The position numbers and the translations under genes were made by a program. Below, one piece after another: positions 26,486-34,939 of a stretch of 64,000 nucleotides of DNA (position 1 is the stretch's first letter; every line of letters begins with the position of its first letter). Source of the DNA: Corallococcus coralloides DSM 2259 (lineage in GTDB: Bacteria; Myxococcota; Myxococcia; Myxococcales; Myxococcaceae); contig NC_017030.1 of assembly GCF_000255295.1 (NCBI RefSeq), positions 7,724,328-7,788,327 of the forward strand. Direction: 5' to 3'. Below the pieces are notes generated by a model. It searched no databases and was not told where the DNA came from. It saw only the letters and a list, made by a program, of their open reading frames with translations.

Positions 26486-27363
26486 GCCGCCATCCTCCGG
26501 GCCCGCGCGCGGAAGAAGTTCGCCAGCGCCTTGCCGTGATCATCCCCGGCGCGCAGCTCCACGTGGTCCAGCTCCAGCTTCTTGAACAGCTTGCGGCGCT
26601 CGTCGCGCTGGGCCTGCATGGCGCGCATGAACCTGCCGCGCACGGCGGTGGAGCTGGTGTCCACCACGAAGCGCTCGCCCGTCTCCGGGTCCTCCATCTC
26701 CACCAGGCCGTGGGCGGGGAAGCGCTGCTCCAGCGGATCCTCGATGACCACCGGCACCAGGTCATGGCGGCGGCCGACGAGGCGCAGCGGCTTCTCGTAG
26801 CCCGTGGCCAGGAAGTCCGACACGAGGAACGTCACGGCCTTCCGCTTGGCCACCTGCGTCAGGTACGTGAGCCCCGCGGACAGGTCCGTGCCGTGGCCCT
26901 TGGGCTTGAAGGTGAGGATGTCGCTCACGAGCCGCAGCACGTGCATGCGGCCCTTGCGCGGCGGGACGACCTTCTCCACCCGGTCCGAGAAGAGGATGAG
27001 CCCCACGCGGTCGTTGTTCGCGATGGCGCTGAAGGCAATCTGCGCGGCCACCTCCGCGGCGACCTCCGCCTTGGTGCGGTCCTTGGAGCCGAACTCGTTG
27101 GAGGCGGACACGTCCACCAGGAGCATCACCGTGAGCTCGCGCTCCTCGGTGAAGACCTTGATGTACGCCTCGTTCATGCGCGCGGTGACGTTCCAGTCGA
27201 TGAAGCGGATCTCGTCGCCGGGCTGGTACTGGCGCACCTCGGAGAAGGCCATGCCGCGGCCCTTGAACACCGAGTGGTACTGGCCGGCCAGCATGTCGGA
27301 GACCACCTTGCGGGTGCGGATCTCCAGCTTGCGGATGCGGCGGATGAGGTCCTTGGGCAGCAC
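26482..27363 (-). CDS. DUF58 domain protein
   Basis: Cytosolic 293-residue protein with a VWA-like fold. It has the DUF58 signature GMAFSEVRQYQPGDEIRFID followed by WNVTAR, then a degenerate VWA core beginning LLVDVSASNEFG. DUF58 proteins are standard partners of MoxR ATPases. It lies 10 bases beyond a short 24-base gap after moxR and overlaps the DUF4381-like gene by 4. Role inferred from operon conservation: substrate or adaptor of MoxR. Confidence 0.9.
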   Translation of the reverse strand: MLPKDLIRRIRKLEIRTRKVVSDMLAGQYHSVFKGRGMAFSEVRQYQPGDEIRFIDWNVTARMNEAYIKVFTEERELTVMLLVDVSASNEFGSKDRTKAEVAAEVAAQIAFSAIANNDRVGLILFSDRVEKVVPPRKGRMHVLRLVSDILTFKPKGHGTDLSAGLTYLTQVAKRKAVTFLVSDFLATGYEKPLRLVGRRHDLVPVVIEDPLEQRFPAHGLVEMEDPETGERFVVDTSSTAVRGRFMRAMQAQRDERRKLFKKLELDHVELRAGDDHGKALANFFRARARRMAA

Positions 27364-27387
27364 GGGCGCGCTCTTACCGGGGCCTTG

Positions 27388-28377
27388 TCAGGGGACTTCC
27401 ACGCGGTCGAAGACGCGCTGGATGATCTTCTCCTGGGTGAGCTCCTCGGCCTCCGCCTCGTAGGTCATCGCGATGCGGTGGCGGAGCACGTCGAAGGCAA
27501 TGGCCTTCACGTCCTCCGGGGTGACGAAGCCGCGGTGGCGCAGGAACGCGTGCGCGCGGGCCGCCTGCGCGAGCGCGATGGTGGCGCGCGGCGAGGCCCC
27601 GAACTGGATGTAGTCCGCCAGGTCCTTGAGGCCGTAGCGCGCGGGCTCACGCGTGGCGAACACCACGTTGAGGATGTACTCCTTCACCTTCTCGTCCATG
27701 TAGATGGCGTGGACGAGCTCACGCGCGCGCACCAGGTGCTCCAGCGAGATGACCCGCTGGACCTTCGGCGACGAGCCGCCGGACATCCGGTCCATGATGA
27801 CCTTCTCTTCATCACGGGTCGGGTAGCCCACCTTCACCTTGAGCATGAAGCGGTCCACCTGCGCTTCGGGGAGGGGATAGGTGCCCTCCTGCTCGATGGG
27901 GTTCATGGTGGCCAGCACGAGGAAGGGCGAGGGCAGGCCGAAGGTCTGGTCGCCGATGGTGACCTGGCGCTCGGCCATGGCCTCCAGGAGGGCGGACTGG
28001 ACCTTGGCGGGGGCGCGGTTGATTTCGTCCGCGAGGACGATGTTCGCGAAGATGGGCCCCTTGCGGACGGTGAACGCGGCCGTCTGCTGGTTGTAGATCA
28101 TGGTGCCGACGAGGTCCGCCGGCAGCAGGTCGGGCGTGAACTGCACGCGCATGAAGGTGGCGCTGAGCGAGTCCGCCACGGTGCGCACGGTCAGCGTCTT
28201 GGCGAGTCCGGGCACGCCCTCCAGGAGGACGTGGCCGTTGCACAAGAGGCCGATGAGGATGCGTTCGAGCATGTACCGCTGCCCGACGATGACCTTGCCG
28301 GTCTCCTGGTTGAGGACCTCGACGAAGCTGCTTTCCTGCTGCACGCGTTCGGTGAGCGCGCGAATGTCGGTGTTCAT
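27388..28377 (-). CDS. moxR: MoxR family AAA+ ATPase
   Basis: Chaperone-like AAA+ ATPase of 329 residues, first gene of the eight-gene Bat operon. Walker A GVPGLAKT is at 54-61, Walker B LADEINRAP near 117-125, sensor-1 ATMNP near 160, and the family segment YPLPEAQVDRFMLKVKVGYP is present. Start ATG at 28377 has GAGGGGAC immediately upstream; an upstream in-frame start (28437) lacks this. MoxR proteins act with VWA proteins in maturation of metal centres or complexes. Confidence 0.95.
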   Translation of the reverse strand: MNTDIRALTERVQQESSFVEVLNQETGKVIVGQRYMLERILIGLLCNGHVLLEGVPGLAKTLTVRTVADSLSATFMRVQFTPDLLPADLVGTMIYNQQTAAFTVRKGPIFANIVLADEINRAPAKVQSALLEAMAERQVTIGDQTFGLPSPFLVLATMNPIEQEGTYPLPEAQVDRFMLKVKVGYPTRDEEKVIMDRMSGGSSPKVQRVISLEHLVRARELVHAIYMDEKVKEYILNVVFATREPARYGLKDLADYIQFGASPRATIALAQAARAHAFLRHRGFVTPEDVKAIAFDVLRHRIAMTYEAEAEELTQEKIIQRVFDRVEVP

Positions 28378-28405
28378 GTCCCCTCTGTCGGCCTGGGCGG
28401 CGGGC

Positions 28406-28434
28406 AGCCTAGGGTTCCCGGGCGTCCGGCTCAA
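28406..28434 (-). promoter_or_regulatory. Candidate promoter of the MoxR/Bat operon
   Basis: TTGAGC (28429-28434), 17 bases, TAGGCT (28406-28411) on the minus strand, about 30 bases upstream of the moxR start. It keeps T, A and final T of the -10 box. Moderate by-eye match. Confidence 0.35.
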
Positions 28435-28493
28435 CACCGCTGTACGCCGGACATTCCGTCAAGCCGCCCCGTGCCGTAAAGGGTCATCCTCCC

Positions 28494-29474
28494 ATGTCCC
28501 GCCCCACCCCGCCCCGCCGCTCTCCCCTCCCCCCTCGCTGGGACGCCGCCGGCCGCCCCGGCGCCCCGGGCGCCACGCCCCCCGTGGGCCCGGTGGAGAC
28601 GGGGCTTCTGGCCCAGCTGGCCCCGGCCGTGGTGCCCCAGGTGCATTGGCTGCCCGGGGGTGGCGCTGTGCGGATCCTCGAAGGGGGTCCTCCCGAGGGC
28701 GCCCGCTCCACAATCGTCTTCCTCCACGGGCGTGGGAACGCGGCGACCCACTGGTTCCCGTACCTGACGGCGCTGGCCCGGCACCACCGGGTGCTGGCCC
28801 TGGACCTGCCCGGTTTCGGTCAGTCCACCCCGGCCGACGTGCACGTGAGGTCCGCGGAGGACGCGGTGCGCTTCTTCACGGCGCCTGTGGAGGAGTCGCT
28901 GGGGATGGTGGCGCCGGGGCCGGTGTCGGTGGTCGGCCACTCGCTGGGCGGACTGGTGGCGCTGGAGCTCGCGCTGCGCGGCACGGTGCCGGTGGAGCGG
29001 CTGGTGCTCGTGGACGCGATGGGGCTGGGTCCGGAGATGCCGCGCGCCTCACGCCTCTTCTTCCGCGCGGGGCCGGAGCGGCTGGCGCGCAACCTGGGCC
29101 CCTGGGCGATGGCGCGGATGCTGCCGCCGCCTCCCACGCCGCTGGGGGAGAAGCTGGGACAGCTGGGCTACGAGCTGTTGAGCGTGCCCGGCGGAAGGCC
29201 CGAAGCCGCGCAGGCCTTCAACGCGCTGGTGCCGCTGACGGGTCCGCTGTTCCACCGCCGCGAGCGGCTGGGCGAGGTGAAGGTCCCCGTGCTGCTCATC
29301 TGGGGCGAGCGCGACGAGACGCTGCCCGTCTCGCTGGCCGACGAGGCCGCGCGCCACCTCCCCCAGGCCCGGGCGCTGCGCGTGGCGTGCGGACACAGTC
29401 CGCAGTTGGAGCATCCCGAGCGCGTGCTCCCCGAGCTGAAGGCCTTCCTGGACGCGGAGCCCTCCAGTCCGTGA
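28494..29474 (+). CDS. Alpha/beta hydrolase
   Basis: Soluble hydrolase of 326 residues. Oxyanion-hole HG at 78-79, nucleophile elbow GHSLGG with Ser at 150, acid in WGERDETLP, and the catalytic His in CGHSPQLEHP complete the triad. A cap region (about 178-250) lies between strands. Residues 1-30 are Pro/Arg-rich and outside the fold, so a later start is possible, but no better ribosome site is evident. Substrate unknown; relatives include esterases and C-C bond hydrolases. Confidence 0.88.
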   Translation: MSRPTPPRRSPLPPRWDAAGRPGAPGATPPVGPVETGLLAQLAPAVVPQVHWLPGGGAVRILEGGPPEGARSTIVFLHGRGNAATHWFPYLTALARHHRVLALDLPGFGQSTPADVHVRSAEDAVRFFTAPVEESLGMVAPGPVSVVGHSLGGLVALELALRGTVPVERLVLVDAMGLGPEMPRASRLFFRAGPERLARNLGPWAMARMLPPPPTPLGEKLGQLGYELLSVPGGRPEAAQAFNALVPLTGPLFHRRERLGEVKVPVLLIWGERDETLPVSLADEAARHLPQARALRVACGHSPQLEHPERVLPELKAFLDAEPSSP

Positions 29475-29523
29475 GCGGGCGCGGTGTCCCCGGCGTCACT
29501 TGAACCGGGTACAGTCCTCCGCC

Positions 29524-30534
29524 GTGCCGAAAGACTTTCTTGATCTGGAGGCGACGCCGGAGCGGCTGCACGCGCTGGCGGACGCCGGAATCCTGAGACC
29601 GGACGCGTACGGGCGCGCACTGCACCTGGCGGTCGCCTCGCCGTCGCGGCCCGCGTGGCGCGCGTTCCTGTCCACGACGTTGATGGCCCTGGGCTCGCTG
29701 CTGGTGCTGGCGGGCGTGGTGTACTTCTTCGCCTTCAACTGGGCGGAGCTGGGGCGCTTCTCGAAGCTGGGCCTCATCTGCCTGGGCATCGCCGGAGCGG
29801 CGGTGGGCGCGTGGCGGCTGGGCGACCGGCCCGCGGGCCAGTTCGCGCTGCTCGCGGCCGCGGTGCTGGTGGGCCCGCTGCTCGCCGTGTACGGGCAGAC
29901 GTACCAGACGGGCGCGGATCCGTATGAGCTGTTCATCGGCTGGGGCGTGCTCATCCTGCCGTGGGTGGCGCTGGCGCGCTTCACGCCGCTGTGGATGCTC
30001 CAGCTCGTGCTCGTCAACACGGGCGTCATCCTCTTCTGGGGCCAGCGCATGACGCGCTTCGGGGCCTATGAGGCGCGGCTCGCGCTGGTGCTGGGGCTGC
30101 TCAACGGGTTCGCCTGGGCGACGTACGAGCACTTCGCCAACCAGAAGGTCTCCTGGCTCCAGGGGCGGTGGATGCCCCGCGTGTTGTCCCTCATGACGCT
30201 GATGCCGCTGGTGACCCTGGGCATCCTGTTCATCGTGAGCAGGCACGACCGCTCGATTGAATCCGGCGTGTCCCTGCTGCTGGTGCTGGGAGCGCTGGTC
30301 GCCATCTACGCCCTGCACCGGCACCTGCATGGCGAGCTGTTCCTGCTCACCGTGGGCGCGCTGAGCGTCATCACGCTCGTCACCACGGCGGTGGGCTACT
30401 TCCTCGTGGAGGTGACGCGCGCCGACGAGCTGACCCTCTTCATCCTGCCCATGGTGCTCATTGGCGAGGTGGCCCTGGCGGTGTACTGGCTGCGCCACGA
30501 GTCGCAGGCCACGGGCGTTTCGGAGGAGACCTGA
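29524..30534 (+). CDS. DUF2157 membrane protein
   Basis: Polytopic membrane protein (336 residues from the GTG at 29524; a TTG at 29500 would add 8). A short cytoplasmic N-terminus (LDLEATPERLHALADAGIL) precedes about ten hydrophobic spans, and the DUF2157 pattern LVLAGVVYFFAFNWAELGRF is at about 60-80. It begins the DUF2157-DUF4401-GDYXXLXY trio, which occurs together in many bacteria. Function unknown. Confidence 0.82.
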   Translation: MPKDFLDLEATPERLHALADAGILRPDAYGRALHLAVASPSRPAWRAFLSTTLMALGSLLVLAGVVYFFAFNWAELGRFSKLGLICLGIAGAAVGAWRLGDRPAGQFALLAAAVLVGPLLAVYGQTYQTGADPYELFIGWGVLILPWVALARFTPLWMLQLVLVNTGVILFWGQRMTRFGAYEARLALVLGLLNGFAWATYEHFANQKVSWLQGRWMPRVLSLMTLMPLVTLGILFIVSRHDRSIESGVSLLLVLGALVAIYALHRHLHGELFLLTVGALSVITLVTTAVGYFLVEVTRADELTLFILPMVLIGEVALAVYWLRHESQATGVSEET

Positions 30535-30536
30535 TC

Positions 30537-31646
30537 ATGGCCCTGCGACCGACCATTCAAGACGTGCTGGCGGGGCTCAAGGCCGAGGGCCACGTGGACG
30601 AGGGGGTGGACGCGCGAGCCCGCACCGCCCTGGAGATCCGGCAGAAGACGCTGGGTGCCTCGCCCTGGTTCGTGAAGGCGCTGGCCGGCGGTGGCGCGTG
30701 GCTGTCCGCCGCCTTCCTGCTCAGCTTCTTCGCCTGCGTGGGCCTCTGGAAGGAGGAGGTGGCGCTCACCGCCATGGGCCTGGTGCTGACGGTGGCGGCG
30801 GTGCTCCTGCGCCGGACCAGCCAGGGCCCCTTCATGGAGCAGCTCGCCCTGGCCCTGTGCATGGCGGGCGTGGGCGCGTTCCTCGTGGGGCTGGCGCAGC
30901 TGGAGCAGAACACCCTCACCGTCGCGTTCGCGGGGGCGGTGGCGTCCGTCGTGCTCCTCGCCGTGTACCCGGACCTCATCCTCTACTTCCTGGCGACGGT
31001 GGGGCTCTGCGTATCCGTCGGCGTGTTCGCGCTCGATGCCGTGGGAGGCGCGGGCGTGGACGTGTGGATGCTCCTGTGCGCCGCCGCGCTCTCCGGCATC
31101 CTGCTCTTCGAGCCGCTGCTGCGGCGCGGACAGCTGGGTCCGCGCGTGGGTCCCATCGCCTTCGCGCTCGCGTGCGCCGTGCCCGGGTGGCTGCTGTTCC
31201 GCAACTTCGAGAGCGCGCAGGAGGGCTTCCGCTACGTCTTCCGCTTCGAGAGCGAGTTCGTGCCGAGCGCGTACCTCTCCATCCTGCTGGCGCTGCTCCT
31301 CGGGTGGACGGGGTGGCGGGTGCTGCGCGAGCTGGGGCTGTCGCGGGAGCAGCGCGTCTGGGTTCCCGCGGTCTGCGCGCTGGTGCTGCTCACGGTGATG
31401 ACGCTGAACACGCCGGGCGTGCTGGTGGCGGTGCTGATGCTGACGCTCGGCTTCCACCGCCGCAGCCGCGTGATGCTGGGGCTGGCGGTGGCGTTCCTGC
31501 TGACGTTTGGCGCGTACTACTACTACGACCTCCACATCACGCTGCTGGCCAAGGCGCTCGCGCTCACGGGCAGCGGCCTGGTGCTGCTGGGCGTGCGGCA
31601 GTTCTTCCTGCGGCGGCAGTCCGCCGTCCTCACGGAGGCCCGATGA
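30537..31646 (+). CDS. DUF4401 membrane protein
   Basis: Polytopic membrane protein of 369 residues with about ten spans, N-terminal cytoplasmic helical segment, and the DUF4401 end pattern FLLTFGAYYYYDLHITLLAK followed by GSGLVLLGVRQF. Starts two bases after the DUF2157 stop and overlaps the next gene by 4. Function unknown; probably forms a membrane complex with its neighbours. Confidence 0.82.
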   Translation: MALRPTIQDVLAGLKAEGHVDEGVDARARTALEIRQKTLGASPWFVKALAGGGAWLSAAFLLSFFACVGLWKEEVALTAMGLVLTVAAVLLRRTSQGPFMEQLALALCMAGVGAFLVGLAQLEQNTLTVAFAGAVASVVLLAVYPDLILYFLATVGLCVSVGVFALDAVGGAGVDVWMLLCAAALSGILLFEPLLRRGQLGPRVGPIAFALACAVPGWLLFRNFESAQEGFRYVFRFESEFVPSAYLSILLALLLGWTGWRVLRELGLSREQRVWVPAVCALVLLTVMTLNTPGVLVAVLMLTLGFHRRSRVMLGLAVAFLLTFGAYYYYDLHITLLAKALALTGSGLVLLGVRQFFLRRQSAVLTEAR

Positions 31647-32140
31647 AACGCGGCGCCGTCATCTTCGGTGGGCTCGCGCTGGTGTTCGTCGCGCTCGCCT
31701 TCCTCGTCGTGCAGAAGGAGACCGTGCTCGCGCGGGGGCAGCCCGTGCTGCTGCGGCTGGCTCCGGTGGATCCACGCTCGCTCATCCAGGGCGACTACAT
31801 GGTGCTCGACTACGCCATCAACCAGGGCTGGCGCGAAGGCCGCGAGCAGCCCCAGGAGGACGGCAACGTGGTGCTGCGCCTGGACGAGCACAACGTGGGC
31901 GAGTTCGTGCGCTACGAGACGCCGGGCACCCCGCTCGCGCCCGGCGAGGTGCGCCTGCGCTTCCGCATCCGCAACTCGCAGATGCGCCTGGGCGCGGAGG
32001 CCTTCTTCTTCCAGGAGGGCCACGCGGAGCGCTACGCGAACGCGCGCTTCGGCGAGCTGCGGGTGACGGACAACGGCACCAGCGTGCTCGTGGGCCTGCG
32101 CGACGAGAACTACCAGCCGCTGGGCAGCGCCATCCGCTGA
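31643..32140 (+). CDS. GDYXXLXY domain protein
   Basis: Protein of 165 residues with one N-terminal span (about 6-23) and the signature QGDYMVLDYAI that names the family. The rest is a beta-rich extracytoplasmic domain. Start ATG at 31643 overlaps the DUF4401 stop (ATGA), which fixes the start. Third member of the conserved trio; function unknown. Confidence 0.88.
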   Translation: MKRGAVIFGGLALVFVALAFLVVQKETVLARGQPVLLRLAPVDPRSLIQGDYMVLDYAINQGWREGREQPQEDGNVVLRLDEHNVGEFVRYETPGTPLAPGEVRLRFRIRNSQMRLGAEAFFFQEGHAERYANARFGELRVTDNGTSVLVGLRDENYQPLGSAIR

Positions 32141-32155
32141 AAGGCGCGCCCTTTT
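32140..32155. terminator. Possible bidirectional terminator
   Basis: AAAGG (32140-32144) pairs with CCTTT (32150-32154) around CGCGC, giving A-run and T-run on both strands between two convergent genes. Confidence 0.4.
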
Positions 32156-32158
32156 GCG

Positions 32159-33886
32159 TCAGTCCGCGTCCTCGTTCTCCAGCAGGTCGGAGAACGGGGA
32201 GCCGTCCTCGCCCAGCGCCTTGTAGAGGCCGTCCACCTTCTCCAGCTCGCGCTTGAGCGCCTTGTGGTGGTTGCGGTTCTTCACCAGGCTCTCGCGGCCC
32301 AGCAGGCGGAAGGCCTCGTCGCGGCCCACCTGACGGATGGCCAGGCCGAGCACCAGCCCGCGGAAGCCATCCGCGTAGTCCAGGTCCAGCGGCGTGCCGC
32401 GCCTGCGTGCCTCGCCGACGAAGGCCTGCGCCGCGGCCCGCAGCGCTTCGGGGAGCGGACGGCCGCCGGGGGACTGCTCGTAGTCCAGCGCCCGCGCCAC
32501 GTGCTTCTCCAGGAGCACCAGGTCGCCCGTGCTGCCCGCGTGCTCCACCATCGCCAGCGTGTACGCACGCCGCACGATGTTGTCGAGCTGCCGCAGGTTG
32601 CCCGGCCACGAGCTGGTGGTCAGCAGCAGCTCCGCCTCCGGCGCCAGCCGAGCGGAGCCCTCCGGCAGCCGCTCGCGGTGACGGCGGTTCACCATGTACC
32701 GCGCCCAGAGGGGAATCTCGTCCTGCCGGTCCTGCAAGGGCGGCATGCGCACCGGCAGCACGTTCACGCGGTAGTACAGGTCCTCGCGGAAGCGGCCGGC
32801 GCGCACCTGTGCGAGCAGGTCCGCGTTGGTGCCGATGATGAAGCGCACGTCCGCGAGCTTCTCGCCGGTGCCCTCGCCCAGCGGCCGGTAGCTGCGCGAC
32901 TCCAAGAGGTGCAGCAGACCCGCCTGCGCCTTCAGCGACAGCTTGTCGATTTCGTCGATGAACAGCGTGCCGCCATCCGAGCGGGCCACCACGCCCGGCG
33001 CGTCGCGCACCGCGCCGGTGAAGGCACCCTTCTTCCAGCCGAAGAGCTCCGCCATCTGGAGGTCCTCCGGCACCGTCACCAGGTCCAGCGTCTCGAAGGG
33101 CTTGCCCCGGCGGCCGGAGCGCTCATGGCACCAGCGCGCCAGGCGCGACTTGCCCGCGCCCGTGGCCCCGCTCACGAGGATGGTCTCGTCCTGGAGCGCG
33201 AAGGTGCGCAGGATGGGCAGGAGCTCCGCCATGGAGCGGCCCACCACGGGGAGGAACTCGTCCACCTCCGGCGTGGCCACCGGCCGCTGCGGCAGCGCGG
33301 TGAGGTACGGCGCGGCAATGTCCGTGAGCAGTTGGAGCAGGTCTCCGGCGTCGCGCCAGACGAACTCCTGCCCCATGGCGGCCAGACAGTCCGCCTCCAG
33401 CGAAATCATGCCCTCCATGCCCGAGGGCGTGCGCAGGGGCAGCACGCACACGTGCGTCGCGTGGCGGCCCAGGAAGCGCTGCTTGCTCTCGTTGCTGTGG
33501 AAGCCCGCGAGTCCCGGGTCGCCCGTCACCGGCGCGTCCGGCGCGTGCGGCTGCACCGTGCCGATGTTCACGTCGATGGACACCGCGCACCGGTGCTCCA
33601 CCACCGCGCGCCAGGCCGTGGCGGAGGTGAAGAAGGGCGTCCCGACGCCCGCGTCCGTCACCTCGCGCGCGCCCACGTCCAGCGCCGCCAGTCGACGGTA
33701 CGCTTCGCCAGGACGCAGGTGGACGATGCCGCGCAGGACCCGGGCCCGGCCCGCATAGCGGCTGGCCGCCACCGCGGCGTCCGCCACGGCCAGCATCCGG
33801 CGCAACGTCGCTGCCGCCGCGGTCTCGAAGTCCCTGGAATCCCGAAGCGCAGCCATGAGCTGCGCCAACTCGTCTTGCATCCCCAT
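32159..33886 (-). CDS. Sigma-54-interacting AAA+ regulator with GAF-like sensor
   Basis: Protein of 575 residues. Residues about 20-195 look like a GAF sensor. The AAA+ domain has Walker A GATGAGKS (240-247), the sigma-54 contact loop GAFTGA (287-292), Walker B GGTLFIDE (305-312) and the arginine-finger region FREDLYYRVNVLPVRMPPL. So it should remodel sigma-54 polymerase. The C-terminal 120 residues contain no textbook Fis helix-turn-helix; the segment GLAIRQVGRDEAFRLLGRES may be a divergent one. No response-regulator receiver. Target genes unknown. Its upstream region is the hairpin-rich gap. Confidence 0.88.
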   Translation of the reverse strand: MGMQDELAQLMAALRDSRDFETAAAATLRRMLAVADAAVAASRYAGRARVLRGIVHLRPGEAYRRLAALDVGAREVTDAGVGTPFFTSATAWRAVVEHRCAVSIDVNIGTVQPHAPDAPVTGDPGLAGFHSNESKQRFLGRHATHVCVLPLRTPSGMEGMISLEADCLAAMGQEFVWRDAGDLLQLLTDIAAPYLTALPQRPVATPEVDEFLPVVGRSMAELLPILRTFALQDETILVSGATGAGKSRLARWCHERSGRRGKPFETLDLVTVPEDLQMAELFGWKKGAFTGAVRDAPGVVARSDGGTLFIDEIDKLSLKAQAGLLHLLESRSYRPLGEGTGEKLADVRFIIGTNADLLAQVRAGRFREDLYYRVNVLPVRMPPLQDRQDEIPLWARYMVNRRHRERLPEGSARLAPEAELLLTTSSWPGNLRQLDNIVRRAYTLAMVEHAGSTGDLVLLEKHVARALDYEQSPGGRPLPEALRAAAQAFVGEARRRGTPLDLDYADGFRGLVLGLAIRQVGRDEAFRLLGRESLVKNRNHHKALKRELEKVDGLYKALGEDGSPFSDLLENEDAD

Positions 33887-34247
33887 CGCCTCCCGTGCGG
33901 AAGCCGCGCCACCGCCGACCGGCGAAGCCGTCCAAAAAGCAGACGCGGACTCTATCGGAGATGGCAGGGAGATGCGGATTCAGATGGAGAGCGCGGAAGG
34001 AGCGGCCCCTCCTTCCGCGCTCCGGGTGCATCTGGATGCGGTACACGCCGTTGCCGGCGTATGGCCAGACGCATTGCGGTTCTCATGCCAAGCATGGGAT
34101 CCCAATGATTTCGCGGAGTCATGAGGCACACCCCACTCAGGCTGCGTCCCATTGGAACGCAGACGCGTCCGGACAGGACGCAAAAGCCCTGACATTTGAG
34201 CCCCAATGCTTGTCGAACCGAGCCTTCCAAACGGGCAGGCGTCCGGG
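33887..34247. other. Hairpin-rich intergenic region
   Basis: A 361-base gap, less GC-rich than its surroundings, between the envelope operon's last gene and the sigma-54 regulator (both minus). Besides the hairpin at 33975-34038 it holds ACGCCG-ttgc-CGGCGT (34045-34060), a nested pair CATTG/CAATG (34072-34107) enclosing CATGC-caa-GCATG (34084-34096), the palindrome TGGGATCCCA (34095-34104), CTGCGT/ACGCAG (34142-34162) and GCGTCC-ggaca-GGACGC (34165-34181). No convincing ORF. It could be a structured leader RNA, a terminator array or a regulatory region. Confidence 0.5.
33975..34038. repeat. Long imperfect inverted repeat
   Basis: The inner stem GCGCGGAAGGAG (33991-34002) pairs perfectly with CTCCTTCCGCGC (34009-34020) around a 6-base loop. 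Outer arms ATTCAGATG and CATCTGGAT extend the pairing with one mismatch. Confidence 0.75.
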
Positions 34248-34919
34248 TCATTCCATACCAGTCAGGGAGAGGTGGGGCAGGCTCCAGCCGAGCCAGACGC
34301 TGACCATGCGCAGCGCGAAGCAGGTGGCGCCGCCCACCAGGGCCATGGTGCGCGAAGGCCGGCCCAGGCGCTGGCCCACCACCATGACGAGCGCCCCTGC
34401 GAGCGCCGCCACGGCGTAGATGTCCGCGCGCAGCACGGTGGGCACGTGGTTGAGGAAGAGGTCGCGCAGGGTGCCGCCGCCGGAGCCGGTGATGGCGGCC
34501 ATGAGCACGGCCATCAGCGGACGCAGGCCGTAGTCCAGCGCCTTGCGGGCCCCGGCGATGGCGAACAGGGACAGCCCCGCGGCGTCCAGCGTGACGAGCA
34601 GCAGGGGCGGCACGTACGTCACGAAGCGGTGGAGGAAGAGCACCGTCGCGCCGCCCGCGAAGGCGACCATCGCGTAGCGCTCGTCCCGGATGGAGTTGGG
34701 CGGCGTCGCGCCGATGAGCAGGTCGCGGAGGATGCCGCCGCCCAGCGCGGTGGTGAACGACAGGACCATGATGCCCAGCGGATCCAACCCGCCCGCGATG
34801 GCCGCGATGGCGCCCTCCACCGCGAAGACGTAGGTGCCAGCGAAGTCGAGCCCCAGGAGCAGGCGCGCCTCACGGCCGTCGATGCGCGCCTGCGTCCCCG
34901 CCGCCACGGTGGGTTCCAT
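34248..34919 (-). CDS. TRIC-type cation channel family (UPF0126) membrane protein
   Basis: Membrane protein of 223 residues made of two homologous three-helix halves. Each half has the family glycine motif: GGGILRDLLIG and GGGTLRDLFLN. Prokaryotic relatives form trimeric cation (K+) channels; bacterial YicG/YadS belong here, though glycine transport has been proposed for some. Start ATG at 34919; a longer frame upstream runs through the methyltransferase gene and is not used. Last gene of a seven-gene run. Confidence 0.85.
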   Translation of the reverse strand: MEPTVAAGTQARIDGREARLLLGLDFAGTYVFAVEGAIAAIAGGLDPLGIMVLSFTTALGGGILRDLLIGATPPNSIRDERYAMVAFAGGATVLFLHRFVTYVPPLLLVTLDAAGLSLFAIAGARKALDYGLRPLMAVLMAAITGSGGGTLRDLFLNHVPTVLRADIYAVAALAGALVMVVGQRLGRPSRTMALVGGATCFALRMVSVWLGWSLPHLSLTGME

Positions 34920-34939
34920 GGCGGCGACGCTAGCACCCG

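Noticed and set aside
34062..34078. TGGCCAGACGCATTGC as a sigma-54 promoter
   Set aside because: Spacing between GG and GC is one base too long and the -24 box is poor.
34165..34181. GCGTCC-ggaca-GGACGC as an intrinsic terminator
   Set aside because: No T-run follows on either strand; kept only as part of the hairpin cluster.
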